Origin: Prochlorococcus sp. scB243_495D8 | GTDB lineage: Bacteria; Cyanobacteriota; Cyanobacteriia; PCC-6307; Cyanobiaceae | Assembly: GCA_000634195.1 (NCBI GenBank) | Contig: JFLT01000015.1 | Span: 1 to 64,000, forward strand | DNA length: 64,000 bases | Direction: 5' to 3' | The notes under the pieces: model-generated | Databases searched by the model: none | What the model was told of the DNA's origin: nothing | The model's input: the letters and a program-made list of their open reading frames with translations, nothing else | Made by a program: the position numbers and the translations under genes | Shown here: in pieces, positions 18,913 to 28,387 of the stretch | How the letters are laid out: the number at the start of each line of letters is the position of its first letter | Position numbering within the stretch: the first letter of the stretch is position 1

Positions 18913-18924
18913 AAATTAAGGAAA

Positions 18925-19551
18925 TTAATTAGTTGGATTAGAAACTTTATCTTTATTTTCATTGGATTCAGGCCTCATCCAATCATAAACTTCTTCAGGT
19001 AATTTACCAACTCTTGCATCTGAAGCTGGGATTTCATGAGGGTCCATGACACCTTTAGGAAGATAGGCAAGTTCTCTTAGAGGTTTAACTGAAGGATCTG
19101 TTGTAACATTTGTGGGTAGTCTACCAAGTGCGACATTATCGAAATTTAAATTGTGTCTGTCAAAAGTAGCTAATTCATATTCTTCAGTCATTGATAGACA
19201 ATTAGTTGGGCAATATTCAACACAATTTCCGCAAAAAATACAAACTCCAAAATCTATTGAATAATTTCTAAGTTCCTTTTTTTTGGTTTCTTTATTCATT
19301 ACCCAATCTACTACTGGGAGATTTATTGGACATACTCTCACACAAACTTCACAAGCAATACATTTATCAAATTCATAATGTATCCTTCCTCTATATCTTT
19401 CAGAAGGTATTAATTTTTCATATGGATATTGAACAGTAACAGGTCTTCTTCGAAGATGATCAAAAGTTACCGATATACCATTGTATAAATATTTGCCAGC
19501 ATTAAATGCTTCTTTGATATAGCTATTTATTTGTTGAAGGAAATTGTTCAT
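18925..19551 (-). CDS. ndhI: NAD(P)H-quinone oxidoreductase subunit I, ferredoxin-type
   Basis: Peripheral arm subunit carrying two [4Fe-4S] clusters that pass electrons toward the quinone site. The 208-residue protein has both CxxCxxCxxxCP motifs: [16 protein letters not shown] (about residue 64) and [16 protein letters not shown] (about residue 103). The N-terminal amphipathic region ([20 protein letters not shown]) sits on the membrane arm. In cyanobacteria this arm takes electrons from ferredoxin. Order and spacing (68 bp after ndhA, 12 bp before ndhG) are those of the common operon. Confidence 0.97.
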   Translation of the reverse strand: MNNFLQQINSYIKEAFNAGKYLYNGISVTFDHLRRRPVTVQYPYEKLIPSERYRGRIHYEFDKCIACEVCVRVCPINLPVVDWVMNKETKKKELRNYSIDFGVCIFCGNCVEYCPTNCLSMTEEYELATFDRHNLNFDNVALGRLPTNVTTDPSVKPLRELAYLPKGVMDPHEIPASDARVGKLPEEVYDWMRPESNENKDKVSNPTN

Positions 19552-19619
19552 TTCGAAAAATTTACTTAGTTTTTTTATTTTAGTGGAATAATTTTGGATT
19601 TAAGTATTTTTACTTAAAT

Positions 19620-20738
19620 TTAACCACCAAAGAATTGCGGAAAAGCAAGTTTTAATCCTGCTGTTATCAAAAGATTAGCAAGAGAAATTGGCAGAAGAAA
19701 CTTCCATCCGAGATCTAAGAGTTGATCTATTCTTACTCTTGGAGTTGTCCAACGTAATAAAATTGCAATAAAAACTAAAAGATATGCTTTCAGTACAGTC
19801 ATTACAATTCCTATTGATGCAGTGAAAACCTGGATAAAGGGTGCATTAATAGGTAAATTAAGAAACTTAGCTATTAATTCAACTGGAATAGGAAAACCCC
19901 ATCCTCCCAAATAAAGTATTGATACTAATAAAGCGGAAAGAATTAAATTAATGTAACTACCCAAGTAGAACAATGCGAATTTCATCCCTGCATATTCAGT
20001 TTGATATCCTGCAACTAATTCTTCTTCAGCTTCGGGCAAGTCAAATGGAAGTCTCTCACATTCTGCAAGAGCACAAATCCAAAAGACTATAAAACCAACT
20101 GGTTGTCTCCATATATTCCAACTTAGGATTCCAGCACCACTTTGTTGGTTGACAATGTCAACAGTACTTAGAGAATTTGTCATGAGTACGATAGCTAGTA
20201 CAGATAAAGCTAAAGGAATTTCATAACTTATTGATTGAGCCGCTGCTCTTAAACCTCCTAATAAAGAATACTTATTATTTGATGCGTATCCGCTCATTAG
20301 AAGGCCAATTGGCTGAATACTGCTTAAAGCAATCCATAGGAAAATTCCAATACCAACGTTACTTATTAAAAGGTTTTGTCCAAAAGGAACAATTAGCCAG
20401 GACAGAATCACTGGGACAAGAACTAATATAGGTCCTGCAGTAAAGAGAATGCCATCCGCTTTGGCAGGGATAATATCTTCTTTGACAAGTAACTTAAGAC
20501 CATCTGCAATTGGTTGGAGGACGCCGAGCGCTCCAGCATATTCTGGACCTATTCTTTGTTGAGCCGCAGCAGATATTTTTCTTTCAAGCCAAACTGTTAC
20601 TAAAACGCCAACAACTGCCGCTACCAAAACCAAAAGCATAGGAAGAGGGAGCCAAATTATATGAGCGATTTCGCTGGAAAGGCCAAAACCTTTTAAGAAT
20701 TCATTAAAACTATATTCGAGATCTAATCCGTATTCCAA
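19620..20738 (-). CDS. ndhA: NAD(P)H-quinone oxidoreductase subunit 1
   Basis: Membrane subunit (NuoH-like) of NDH-1 forming part of the quinone chamber. The 372-residue protein has about eight hydrophobic helices, with [20 protein letters not shown] (about residues 49-68) and [20 protein letters not shown] as family blocks, and the acidic loop [20 protein letters not shown] typical of NuoH. The C-terminus has [18 protein letters not shown]. It heads the ndhAIGE unit and lies 75 bp downstream of gltA on the same strand, so gltA may be co-transcribed. Confidence 0.97.
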   Translation of the reverse strand: MEYGLDLEYSFNEFLKGFGLSSEIAHIIWLPLPMLLVLVAAVVGVLVTVWLERKISAAAQQRIGPEYAGALGVLQPIADGLKLLVKEDIIPAKADGILFTAGPILVLVPVILSWLIVPFGQNLLISNVGIGIFLWIALSSIQPIGLLMSGYASNNKYSLLGGLRAAAQSISYEIPLALSVLAIVLMTNSLSTVDIVNQQSGAGILSWNIWRQPVGFIVFWICALAECERLPFDLPEAEEELVAGYQTEYAGMKFALFYLGSYINLILSALLVSILYLGGWGFPIPVELIAKFLNLPINAPFIQVFTASIGIVMTVLKAYLLVFIAILLRWTTPRVRIDQLLDLGWKFLLPISLANLLITAGLKLAFPQFFGG

Positions 20739-20813
20739 AATTTTTATGTTATTTACTTAATAGATTAACTCTTCACAAACAATATGTGTGTTTTTTATGA
20801 AAAGCTGCAAATA

Positions 20814-21959
20814 TTATTCTCTAGTTTCTAAGCTGATCCAATCTCTTGGTGCTGAACCTGTATAGATTTGCGATGGTCTGAAAATTCTATTTGCTCCAAG
20901 TTGCTCTCTCCAATGAGCTAACCAACCAGCCACTCTAGATATGGCAAAAATTGGAGTAAATAAATCACGAGGAATACCAAGTTTTCTATAAACAAGTCCA
21001 GAATAAAAATCCACGTTAGGGAATATACCCTTAGGTCCAAGTCTTGGTATTGCCTCTGCCTCAAGTGATTTAGCAACTTCATACATTTCATCTGCTCCAA
21101 ATCTAATAAAAAGTTCTTCTGCAAGTTTTTGAAGAATTATTGCTCTGGGATCTTTGACTTTATATTCTCTGTGGCCGAAGCCCATTATCTTACTTTTATT
21201 TTTTATTGCATTATCTAAAAAAGACCCAGCATTTTCTGGGGTTTTAATCTCTTCTAACATCGCAATCACATCCTCGTTTGCTCCTCCATGCAATGGCCCA
21301 GCTAGGGTTCCTACTGCAGAGGCGATGACAGCATATGGATCTGTAAGAGTACTTGCAGTCACTCTAGCGCTAAATGTACTTGCGTTTAAACTATGTTCGG
21401 CATGTAGAATTAAGCACCTATCAAAAACTTTTGCGGCTATAGGATCTTGTTCTTTTTCAGTCAACATGTAAAGAAAATTTGATGAGTAAGTTAGATCATC
21501 TCTAGGTTGAATTGGGTCTTGTCCTTTTCTAATAAGTTGAAAGGCTGCAATCATTGTGGGTATTTTTGCAATTAGTCTTATGACTGCGTTGTAGATGTAA
21601 TTAGGATCATCTATTGCTCTACGCGAATAGAAGAGCCCCAAAGAAGCCGCACTAGATTGAAGAGCATCCATAGGATGACCAGTTGCAGGGAAACATTTCA
21701 TCATATCTCTGACTCTAAAACTTAACCTTCGATGCATCTGAACTTCTTGTTCGAAATCTCTTAGTTGAATAGCTGTGGGCAATTCACCCCAAATCAATAG
21801 GTAAGCAGTTTCTAAAAAACTGCTTTTTTTGGATAGTTCCTCAATGGAATAGCCTCTGTACAATAATTTACCTTTGTTGCCGTCAATATCACATATAGAT
21901 GAATTAGTAACTGGGACACCCTCTAATCCTGGTTTTAAAATTAGTTTGTTACTGTCCAA
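20814..21959 (-). CDS. gltA: Citrate synthase
   Basis: Condenses acetyl-CoA and oxaloacetate to citrate, feeding 2-oxoglutarate synthesis for nitrogen assimilation. The 381-residue protein has the family catalytic blocks: LHAEHSLNASTFSARV with active-site His (about residue 193), GPLHGGANEDVIAML, and IMGFGHREYKVKDPRA with the second His. The C-terminus has GWLAHWREQLGANRIFRPSQ. The length fits the short, Gram-positive-type (type I) citrate synthase. It is upstream of ndhA on the same strand. Confidence 0.96.
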   Translation of the reverse strand: MDSNKLILKPGLEGVPVTNSSICDIDGNKGKLLYRGYSIEELSKKSSFLETAYLLIWGELPTAIQLRDFEQEVQMHRRLSFRVRDMMKCFPATGHPMDALQSSAASLGLFYSRRAIDDPNYIYNAVIRLIAKIPTMIAAFQLIRKGQDPIQPRDDLTYSSNFLYMLTEKEQDPIAAKVFDRCLILHAEHSLNASTFSARVTASTLTDPYAVIASAVGTLAGPLHGGANEDVIAMLEEIKTPENAGSFLDNAIKNKSKIMGFGHREYKVKDPRAIILQKLAEELFIRFGADEMYEVAKSLEAEAIPRLGPKGIFPNVDFYSGLVYRKLGIPRDLFTPIFAISRVAGWLAHWREQLGANRIFRPSQIYTGSAPRDWISLETRE

Positions 21960-22085
21960 CTGCTTAATTCAATATCAAATACTTATAGATTAAAGATAGT
22001 CAAATAATTTTTAAATAACCACAAGATATTAACTTCGCATTAAATTAAAATCATTATTTTTGAAGCTTTTTTGAATAAATCTAAT

Positions 22086-23552
22086 TTAAAGAATGTTTAA
22101 TATTGTTTCTCTGTAAATAATTGGATTTTTTTCAGGAATAGACTGACTTATGATTTCTAGCGATTCCTCATTCGATATTTTTAAAATATTTTTAATTAGA
22201 AAATTAAGATCCTGCAAATTAGAGAAATATTCAATTTTATTAGAATTATTATCTTTGATATCAACTTTTGAATAAAGAAAAGCAGATTTATCTTTATTAC
22301 TTTTTAGGTTGAAAAATTTTTTTGATATTCTCTCAAATTCTTTACCATCAATTAAATGATTACTTATGATTTGTAAACCTCCTGATTCTATCGAATAGAT
22401 ATTTTCAAAAGATAATTGTTTTATAACATCGTCTTTTGCTTCAAGAATATCTTTGGAATATATCGAATAAATATCTTCATTTTGTTTCAAAGTATATTTG
22501 TTGAAATCTTTTAGCTTTTTCAAATCACTTAAATCAAATTGATCTTCATTATTTTTTTCAAACGTAATAAGCCAATCTTTATTTGAATTGAGAATTAAAA
22601 TGTTTTGATTATTATTTTGATTAAACTCTTCAAAAAAACTGAGTTGAAAATCATTTATTAAGGGATTAAGATATTTGTCAAAATTTTTTATATCACAAAA
22701 AATTAAATTTTCAGGATTATCTTCATTACTATTCTCTTTATTCATTAACTTTTCGTAAGAAAGAATATCAATATTTTTTTTATTATTTAGTAAATATGAT
22801 TTTAAAATTAGTTGCTTATTTTTAAAGTCAAAAGTTGTAGCAATATTATCCCCATTATTCTCAGTAAAAATTTCTTTATTAAAAAATTTACTTTCCAAAA
22901 ATTTATTTGTGAATAATATATTTTTTTCATTGTTCAGTCCAACAAGTTCTCCCTCATATTTAAATTTTTTTTTCTTAAAATTTTTACTAGAGCTAATACT
23001 ATTTTTGATTAATTCTTTATCTGATGAAGCAATTATATAATTATCTTCCGTTCGGTATATATAGTTAAGGAAATTTATTTTGTTTTCTCTATTAATTGAA
23101 ATTATTTCATTAATCTGATCTATTTTATTAGGCAAATTTAATAAATCATCTATTGTTTTTTCTGGCTTAATTTTAAAAACAATCAAAATATCATCTTCAA
23201 GCTTTTTATTATTTTCAAATGTTGTGATTATAAGTTCATTATTATAGATATCTTCTAATTTATTGTTGCCTAGATCTATTCCTAAGTACTCTAATATGGA
23301 GTCTTTTATTAAAACAAAGTTATCTTTATTTGTTGAATTTTTATCCTTTTCATTATTATTAACAATATTAAAACTATCTAAATTTGAAATAAATAATAAT
23401 TTATTGTTTTCAGGTATATATTTTATGATACTTAGTTGCTCAATATATGTACTTTGCTCCTTATTTTTATTAGGAGATACTTTTTTAAAACCAAAAAAAA
23501 GTAATAAAGATAATAATAATATTATTGCTACTACTCTAAGTTTCATTATCAA
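22086..23552 (-). CDS. Unknown membrane-anchored protein, DUF3352-like
   Basis: A 488-residue protein of unknown function. One N-terminal hydrophobic segment (VVAIILLLSLLLFFGF, about residues 7-22) anchors or exports it; the rest is hydrophilic and very rich in Asn, Lys, Asp, Ser and Ile. The layout, a single anchor followed by a long beta/alpha region with motifs such as YIPENNKLLFISNLD and NYIIASSDKELIKNSI, resembles cyanobacterial DUF3352 proteins, but I base this on pattern only. Codon use is AT-extreme like its neighbours, with no sign of transfer. It is divergent from the rhodanese gene. Confidence 0.7.
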   Translation of the reverse strand: MIMKLRVVAIILLLSLLLFFGFKKVSPNKNKEQSTYIEQLSIIKYIPENNKLLFISNLDSFNIVNNNEKDKNSTNKDNFVLIKDSILEYLGIDLGNNKLEDIYNNELIITTFENNKKLEDDILIVFKIKPEKTIDDLLNLPNKIDQINEIISINRENKINFLNYIYRTEDNYIIASSDKELIKNSISSSKNFKKKKFKYEGELVGLNNEKNILFTNKFLESKFFNKEIFTENNGDNIATTFDFKNKQLILKSYLLNNKKNIDILSYEKLMNKENSNEDNPENLIFCDIKNFDKYLNPLINDFQLSFFEEFNQNNNQNILILNSNKDWLITFEKNNEDQFDLSDLKKLKDFNKYTLKQNEDIYSIYSKDILEAKDDVIKQLSFENIYSIESGGLQIISNHLIDGKEFERISKKFFNLKSNKDKSAFLYSKVDIKDNNSNKIEYFSNLQDLNFLIKNILKISNEESLEIISQSIPEKNPIIYRETILNIL

Positions 23553-23635
23553 TGTTTATTTTATTTTTAACAATAAACTTCCTACTGCAACTTAATTTAT
23601 TAAATTGTAAATAACACATAATTTTATCCTATAAA

Positions 23636-23986
23636 TTGGGAAGTTATCCAAAATCTATAAATGCTTCTAGTCTCAATGATTGGTTTAATTCTGAGAAAGA
23701 AGATCCAGTCTTGATTGATGTAAGAGAGCAGTCAGAGCTTGAACTTGCTCGTTTCTCAAAAGAATTTTTACACATACCAATTAGTAAAGTCACCTGTGAA
23801 TATGTTGAAGAAATATTTGCTGGTTTATTAGATAGAGAAATTGTAGTGACTTGTCATGCAGGAATAAGAAGTTATAACTTTTCTCAATGGTGCTTGGATA
23901 ATAATATTGTGAGCGAAATATGGAATTTGGAGGAGGGTATTGATGGATGGAGTAGATATATTGACCCATCAATACCAAGGTATTGA
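23636..23986 (+). CDS. Single-domain rhodanese
   Basis: A 116-residue protein that is one rhodanese fold, a sulfur carrier. The CH2A-type block PVLIDVREQSELELARF is near residues 25-41 and the active loop VVTCHAGIRSYNF (about residues 72-84) has the catalytic Cys. The start is inferred as TTG 23636, because no ATG fits in this frame between the upstream stop (TAA 23612) and the conserved part. The 3' end touches the trpB stop with no gap. The sulfur donor and acceptor are not known. Confidence 0.86.
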   Translation: MGSYPKSINASSLNDWFNSEKEDPVLIDVREQSELELARFSKEFLHIPISKVTCEYVEEIFAGLLDREIVVTCHAGIRSYNFSQWCLDNNIVSEIWNLEEGIDGWSRYIDPSIPRY

Positions 23987-25231
23987 TTAAATATCTAATG
24001 AAGATGCAACAGTATTAACATCTTTGTCGCCTCTACCAGAGCAATTGATAACTATATGAGTATCTTTTTCAAGAGTAGGGCATAATTTATCTAACCAAGC
24101 AAATGCATGGGAAGTTTCAAGTGCAGGTATAATTCCTTCTAGCTCACTAACAAGTTTCAAAGCGTCTAAAGCTTCTTGATCTGTGACGGATCCATATTCT
24201 GCTCTACCTATATCTTTTAAATGGCTATGTTCAGGACCTACTCCAGGGTAATCTAAACCTGCACTTATTGAGTGAGCTTCTTGTACTTGACCATTATCAT
24301 CTTGCAAGAGAAGACTCATTGATCCATGCAAAATTCCAACTGATCCTTTAGTGATAGTGGCAGCATGTTTGTCAGTATCAACTCCGCTTCCTGCGGCTTC
24401 AACTCCAATAAGACGCACAGAAGTTTCTTTAACAAAAGGATGGAAAAGACCCATTGCATTTGATCCCCCACCTACACAAGCAAGCAAAATATCAGGAAAA
24501 GATCCAAATGATTCCAAACATTGTTTTTTAGTTTCTTCACCTATAACTGCATGAAAATCTCGCACAATCTTTGGGAAAGGGTGTGGACCTGCAACAGATC
24601 CTAAAATGTAGTGTGTGGTTTCGACATTAGAAACCCAATCTCTAATGGCTTCACTAGTAGCATCCTTAAGTGTTGCAGTTCCTGAATTTACAACTTTAAC
24701 TTCAGCTCCAAGAAGTTTCATTCTGAAGACGTTAAGGGATTGCCTTTTTATGTCTTCAGCACCCATATAAATAATGCATTTCAAGCCAAATCTCGCACAA
24801 ACAGTAGCCGTAGCAACTCCATGCTGACCTGCTCCAGTTTCTGCAATTATTCTTTTTTTGCCCATTCTAATTGCTAATAAAGCTTGACCAAGGGCATTAT
24901 TAATTTTGTGAGCACCAGTATGATTTAAATCTTCTCTTTTAAGCCATATTGTCGGAGTTGCTTTTTTAGTTTTGTAATGTTCAGTGAGTCTTTTGGCTTC
25001 ATAAAGTGGTGTTTCTCTGCCTACATAAGTCTTAAGAAGATGATTTAATTCTTTTACAAAAAGTTTATCTTTCCATGCATTTGATGCAGCTTTTTCAAGC
25101 TCAAAAAGAGCAGGCATTAGTGTTTCAGGAACATATTGACCACCATATTTTCCAAATCTTCCCTCTTTGGAAGGTTGATTTAAATCTTCATTTTTATAGT
25201 TTTGATCTTTGCGAGAAAATGTACTTACCAC
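23987..25231 (-). CDS. trpB: Tryptophan synthase beta chain
   Basis: PLP enzyme that joins indole and serine to give tryptophan, working with TrpA. The 414-residue protein shows the [20 protein letters not shown]-terminus, the PLP-lysine block [13 protein letters not shown] (about residue 107), the phosphate loop [15 protein letters not shown] and the closing [10 protein letters not shown]. All catalytic blocks are intact. trpA is not adjacent, so the trp genes are scattered, as is common in cyanobacteria. Confidence 0.97.
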   Translation of the reverse strand: MVSTFSRKDQNYKNEDLNQPSKEGRFGKYGGQYVPETLMPALFELEKAASNAWKDKLFVKELNHLLKTYVGRETPLYEAKRLTEHYKTKKATPTIWLKREDLNHTGAHKINNALGQALLAIRMGKKRIIAETGAGQHGVATATVCARFGLKCIIYMGAEDIKRQSLNVFRMKLLGAEVKVVNSGTATLKDATSEAIRDWVSNVETTHYILGSVAGPHPFPKIVRDFHAVIGEETKKQCLESFGSFPDILLACVGGGSNAMGLFHPFVKETSVRLIGVEAAGSGVDTDKHAATITKGSVGILHGSMSLLLQDDNGQVQEAHSISAGLDYPGVGPEHSHLKDIGRAEYGSVTDQEALDALKLVSELEGIIPALETSHAFAWLDKLCPTLEKDTHIVINCSGRGDKDVNTVASSLDI

Positions 25232-25279
25232 TTTTTCTATAGAATAAGTATTAACTAACTATAGATTATATTTAAAATA

Positions 25280-25591
25280 ATGGGAAAAAAGAATTGGATA
25301 GAATTTGATAATCAAGAAAAAAAATCTGAAGAAATAGCTAAGGTAGATCCTTTTGATAAAAGATCAAAAATAAATATTTCAAAACAAAAAAAAGGTAAAA
25401 AGGGTAAGACTATTACTTTAATTAGAGGATTAGGGATTGAGGATGAAATCTTATTAAAAGAATTACTAAAAAAAATCAAAGTTTTTTGTGGTACTGGGGG
25501 GACATTAATTGATAGTAATATCCAGTTACAGGGTGATATGGTATCGAAATCAATTGAGTTTCTTCGTAAAGAGGGATTTCATAATTTATGA
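25280..25591 (+). CDS. SUI1/eIF1-like translation factor (YciH type)
   Basis: A 103-residue protein. The C-terminal half is a SUI1 domain (TITLIRGLGIEDEILLKELL, then VFCGTGGTLIDSNIQLQGDM), the fold shared with eIF1 and bacterial YciH. The N-terminal 45 residues are charged, with a KKGKKGKT stretch. Bacterial members are thought to affect start-site fidelity in translation, but their exact role is poorly known. It is divergent from trpB (48 bp) and followed 41 bp later by cysC. Confidence 0.9.
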   Translation: MGKKNWIEFDNQEKKSEEIAKVDPFDKRSKINISKQKKGKKGKTITLIRGLGIEDEILLKELLKKIKVFCGTGGTLIDSNIQLQGDMVSKSIEFLRKEGFHNL

Positions 25592-25632
25592 AGCAAGGGT
25601 TAGGATAGTTTTTAATTTTAATAGTCCAAGTA

Positions 25633-26256
25633 ATGAAAGAACAAGATCAAACAAAGTCAACCAACATAAAGTGGCACAATTTAACTATTAATAGAGAAAA
25701 GTTAGAGAAAATGAGAGGTCATAAAGGTATGGTGATATGGTTTACAGGTTTATCTGGCTCTGGTAAAAGTACTTTAGCCAACGCTTTAAATGAAGTTTTA
25801 CACTTAGATGGTTTTTCGACTTACGTATTGGATGGAGATAATATTAGACACGGTTTATGTAAAGATCTTGGTTTTTCTGATGAAGATAGAGAAGAAAATA
25901 TAAGAAGAATTGGAGAAGTTGCGAATTTATTTATGAATGCTGGGATAATAACTATTACAGCATTCGTTTCACCATTTATTAGCGATAGAGATAAAGTGAG
26001 AAAAATTATTGGATCTAATGATTTTATTGAAGTTTATTGTGCTGCAGATATCACAGTTTGCGAAAATAGGGATACTAAAGGTCTTTATAAGAAAGCTCGT
26101 TTGGGTGAAATTAAGGAATTTACAGGGATTTCTAGTCCATATGAAGCGCCTAATAATCCAGAAATTGTTGTTGATACAGGTTCGTTAGATTTAAATGATT
26201 CCGTTGAAAAAGTTATTAACTACCTAAAAAAACAAAACTTTCTTAACAAGGCCTAA
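25633..26256 (+). CDS. cysC: Adenylylsulfate kinase
   Basis: Phosphorylates APS to PAPS in sulfate assimilation. The 207-residue protein has the Walker A VIWFTGLSGSGKSTLANAL (about residue 33), then YVLDGDNIRHGLCKDLGF (the APS-binding DNVRxGL block), NIRRIGEVANLF and DTKGLYKKARLGEIKEFTGI. The N-terminal 27 residues, including IKWHNLTINRE, are usual for this family. All motifs are intact, so it is likely active. It follows the SUI1 gene and converges on purE with 14 bp between. Confidence 0.95.
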   Translation: MKEQDQTKSTNIKWHNLTINREKLEKMRGHKGMVIWFTGLSGSGKSTLANALNEVLHLDGFSTYVLDGDNIRHGLCKDLGFSDEDREENIRRIGEVANLFMNAGIITITAFVSPFISDRDKVRKIIGSNDFIEVYCAADITVCENRDTKGLYKKARLGEIKEFTGISSPYEAPNNPEIVVDTGSLDLNDSVEKVINYLKKQNFLNKA

Positions 26257-26270
26257 TAAAGAATATCAGC

Positions 26271-26807
26271 TTATTTCTTTTGAAGATAATTGTCAGGTCC
26301 AATAGTTGATAACTTACTATTTTTAGCTCTGACCTGCGTATGTAGATTTTCTCTGAATTCTTTTAAATTTTTCTTTATGGATTCATCAAATAAACTTATC
26401 ATCTCTATTGCCAATAATCCAGCATTCTGACCTCCATTAATTGCAACTGTTGCAACTGGAATCCCAGCGGGCATTTGAACTATTGATAAAAGAGAGTCAA
26501 TCCCCTTAAGTGTCTTACTCTCTACTGGTACTCCAATTATAGGAATGCAAGTTATGGATGCCAGCATTCCCGGAAGATGAGCAGCACCTCCAGCACCGGC
26601 AATTATTACTTTTATGTTTTCTGATTCTGCATTTTTTGCATATTCCATCATTTCAATAGGTGTTCGATGGGCAGAAAGTATACTAACTTCAGTATTTATT
26701 CCAAATTCTCTTAAAATATCAATGGCTGGTTTCAATGTTTTTAGATCTGAATCACTACCCATTACGACAGCAATTTTATAAATATCTTTAGAATTCAATT
26801 CTGACAA
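26271..26807 (-). CDS. purE: N5-carboxyaminoimidazole ribonucleotide mutase
   Basis: Class I PurE, moving the carboxyl group of N5-CAIR to C4 in purine synthesis. The 178-residue protein has VVMGSDSDLKTLKPAID at the N-terminus, then SILSAHRTPIEMMEYA with the conserved His, IAGAGGAAHLPGMLASITCI and PVATVAINGGQNAGLLAIEM. The PurK partner is not in the window. It is divergent from chlM with 89 bp between; I see no 6S-RNA-sized space there. Confidence 0.95.
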   Translation of the reverse strand: MSELNSKDIYKIAVVMGSDSDLKTLKPAIDILREFGINTEVSILSAHRTPIEMMEYAKNAESENIKVIIAGAGGAAHLPGMLASITCIPIIGVPVESKTLKGIDSLLSIVQMPAGIPVATVAINGGQNAGLLAIEMISLFDESIKKNLKEFRENLHTQVRAKNSKLSTIGPDNYLQKK

Positions 26808-26896
26808 AATAACAAATCAATTCTTTCCTATAATGACGTGCAATTAATTTGGCGCCAGTTAGTTAGTATAAAAAGAATAAATTTTCATAGAATATT

Positions 26897-27595
26897 ATGA
26901 CGTCAAATAAGATGATCGAAAAAAGTGAAGTTAGGGAGTATTTTAATGGGACTGGCTTTGAAAGATGGAATAAAATTTATAGCAAATCTGATGAAATTAA
27001 TACAGTTCAGAAAAATATTAGGAAAGGACATCAAAAAACTGTAGATGATGTAGTCTCATACATCAAAAATTATCCTAAACTAACAAAAAAAAGTTATTGT
27101 GATGCAGGATGTGGTGTAGGAAGTCTTTCCATACCTTTACTAAGACTTGGTATAAAAGAACTACAGGTGAGCGATATTTCTTCTGAAATGATTAAAGAAA
27201 CAAAGAAACGCATTTATGAATTAGGTTTGAATCAAGGTAAAATTAATTATAAAGTCTGCGATCTGGAAAAATTAAAAGGATTATTTGATGTTGTAGTTTG
27301 TTTGGATGTATTTATTCATTATCCTCAACCGGTCGCAGAAGAAATGGTTCAACATCTATGCGATTTAAGCAAAGAAAAACTAATCGTTAGCTTTGCTCCT
27401 TATACTCCAGTTCTTGCTGTTCTAAAAAATATTGGGAAATTATTTCCTGGGCCAAGTAAAACTACAAGAGCATATACATTGAAAGAAAAGGGTATTATTA
27501 ATGCTGCTAAAGAAAAAGGATTTAAAGTGGTTAAAAAGAAATTAAATCAAGCTCCTTTTTATTTTTCAAAACTAATTGAGTTCGAAAAAATTTAA
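26897..27595 (+). CDS. chlM: Mg-protoporphyrin IX methyltransferase
   Basis: SAM-dependent enzyme that methylates Mg-protoporphyrin IX on the way to chlorophyll. The 232-residue protein has the N-terminal block REYFNGTGFERWNKIYS typical of ChlM/BchM, the SAM motif SYCDAGCGVGSLSIPLLRLG (about residues 66-85), VVVCLDVFIHYPQ (about residue 134), and a C-terminal AREK-like region with TRAYTLKEKGI. It binds SAM and acts at membranes near ChlH. It converges on the response regulator with 4 bp between. Confidence 0.96.
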   Translation: MTSNKMIEKSEVREYFNGTGFERWNKIYSKSDEINTVQKNIRKGHQKTVDDVVSYIKNYPKLTKKSYCDAGCGVGSLSIPLLRLGIKELQVSDISSEMIKETKKRIYELGLNQGKINYKVCDLEKLKGLFDVVVCLDVFIHYPQPVAEEMVQHLCDLSKEKLIVSFAPYTPVLAVLKNIGKLFPGPSKTTRAYTLKEKGIINAAKEKGFKVVKKKLNQAPFYFSKLIEFEKI

Positions 27596-27599
27596 TATT

Positions 27600-28328
27600 T
27601 CATTTTACTAAATGATTTTCAAGTGCATAACGAACTAATTCTGTTCTGCTAGACGTACCTGTCTTAATAAAAAGTCTACTTACATATTTCTCAACATTTC
27701 TAATAGATGTTTCAAGCTGCCTTGCAATTTCCTTGTTCATCAGCCCCTCTGCTACTAGTTGAAGTACACTTGCTTCTCTTGGAGTAAAACTAGGAAGATT
27801 TATTTTATTTTCTGGATTAGTCTGGTTTTGGTCTGTGAGCATAGATTTTATTTCAGTAATTTGTTTTGCCATTTTGCTTACGTCAATATCTGCGAATCGT
27901 GCTGCTTCTTTTAATAAGCGTTCTTGTCTGTTGATTACATTTTTGACTCTTGCAGCCAATTCATCGGGATCGAAAGGTTTGGAAATATAATCATCAACTC
28001 CTGCAAGATAACCTTCTGTTCTGTCTAGGGTCATTCCTTTTGCAGTTAGAAAAATAACTGGAGTTCCTCCTAATTTTTCATCCTCTCTAATTTTTTCTAA
28101 TAAAGCATAACCGTTTGCTCGAGGCATCATAACATCGCTAATTATCAAATCGGGGAAGATTGTTTGAGCTTTTTCCCAACCATCCTCTCCATCAACTGCA
28201 ATAAATATTTCAAAGCCTTCATCTTCTAGAAATGTTTTAACAGCTGTTCTTAAACCAGGCTCATCATCAACTAATAAAATTCTTGATTTTCTTACCGGTT
28301 CATTATTTATTAGATTAATTTCATTCAT
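27600..28328 (-). CDS. NarL/LuxR-type response regulator (Ycf29/TctD-like)
   Basis: A 242-residue two-component regulator. The receiver domain (about 16-130) has ILLVDDEPGLRTAVKTFL, the phospho-acceptor Asp in LIISDVMMPRANGYALLEKI and the conserved Lys in DDYISKPFDPDEL. After a linker with a possible coiled-coil (about 130-165) comes a LuxR HTH (SFTPREASVLQLVAEGLMNK, then VEKYVSRLFIKTG). The architecture and sequence match cyanobacterial Ycf29/TctD-like regulators. No sensor kinase is adjacent, so the signal is unknown. Confidence 0.88.
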   Translation of the reverse strand: MNEINLINNEPVRKSRILLVDDEPGLRTAVKTFLEDEGFEIFIAVDGEDGWEKAQTIFPDLIISDVMMPRANGYALLEKIREDEKLGGTPVIFLTAKGMTLDRTEGYLAGVDDYISKPFDPDELAARVKNVINRQERLLKEAARFADIDVSKMAKQITEIKSMLTDQNQTNPENKINLPSFTPREASVLQLVAEGLMNKEIARQLETSIRNVEKYVSRLFIKTGTSSRTELVRYALENHLVK

Positions 28329-28387
28329 TTTTTTAATTCTTTAATTTGATTTTCTAGTAATAAACAGAATTTTATATACTAAACATA

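Noticed and set aside
26808-26896. Possible 6S RNA or other small RNA near purE
   Set aside because: The gap is only 89 bp and shows no suitable hairpin; 6S RNA would need about twice that.
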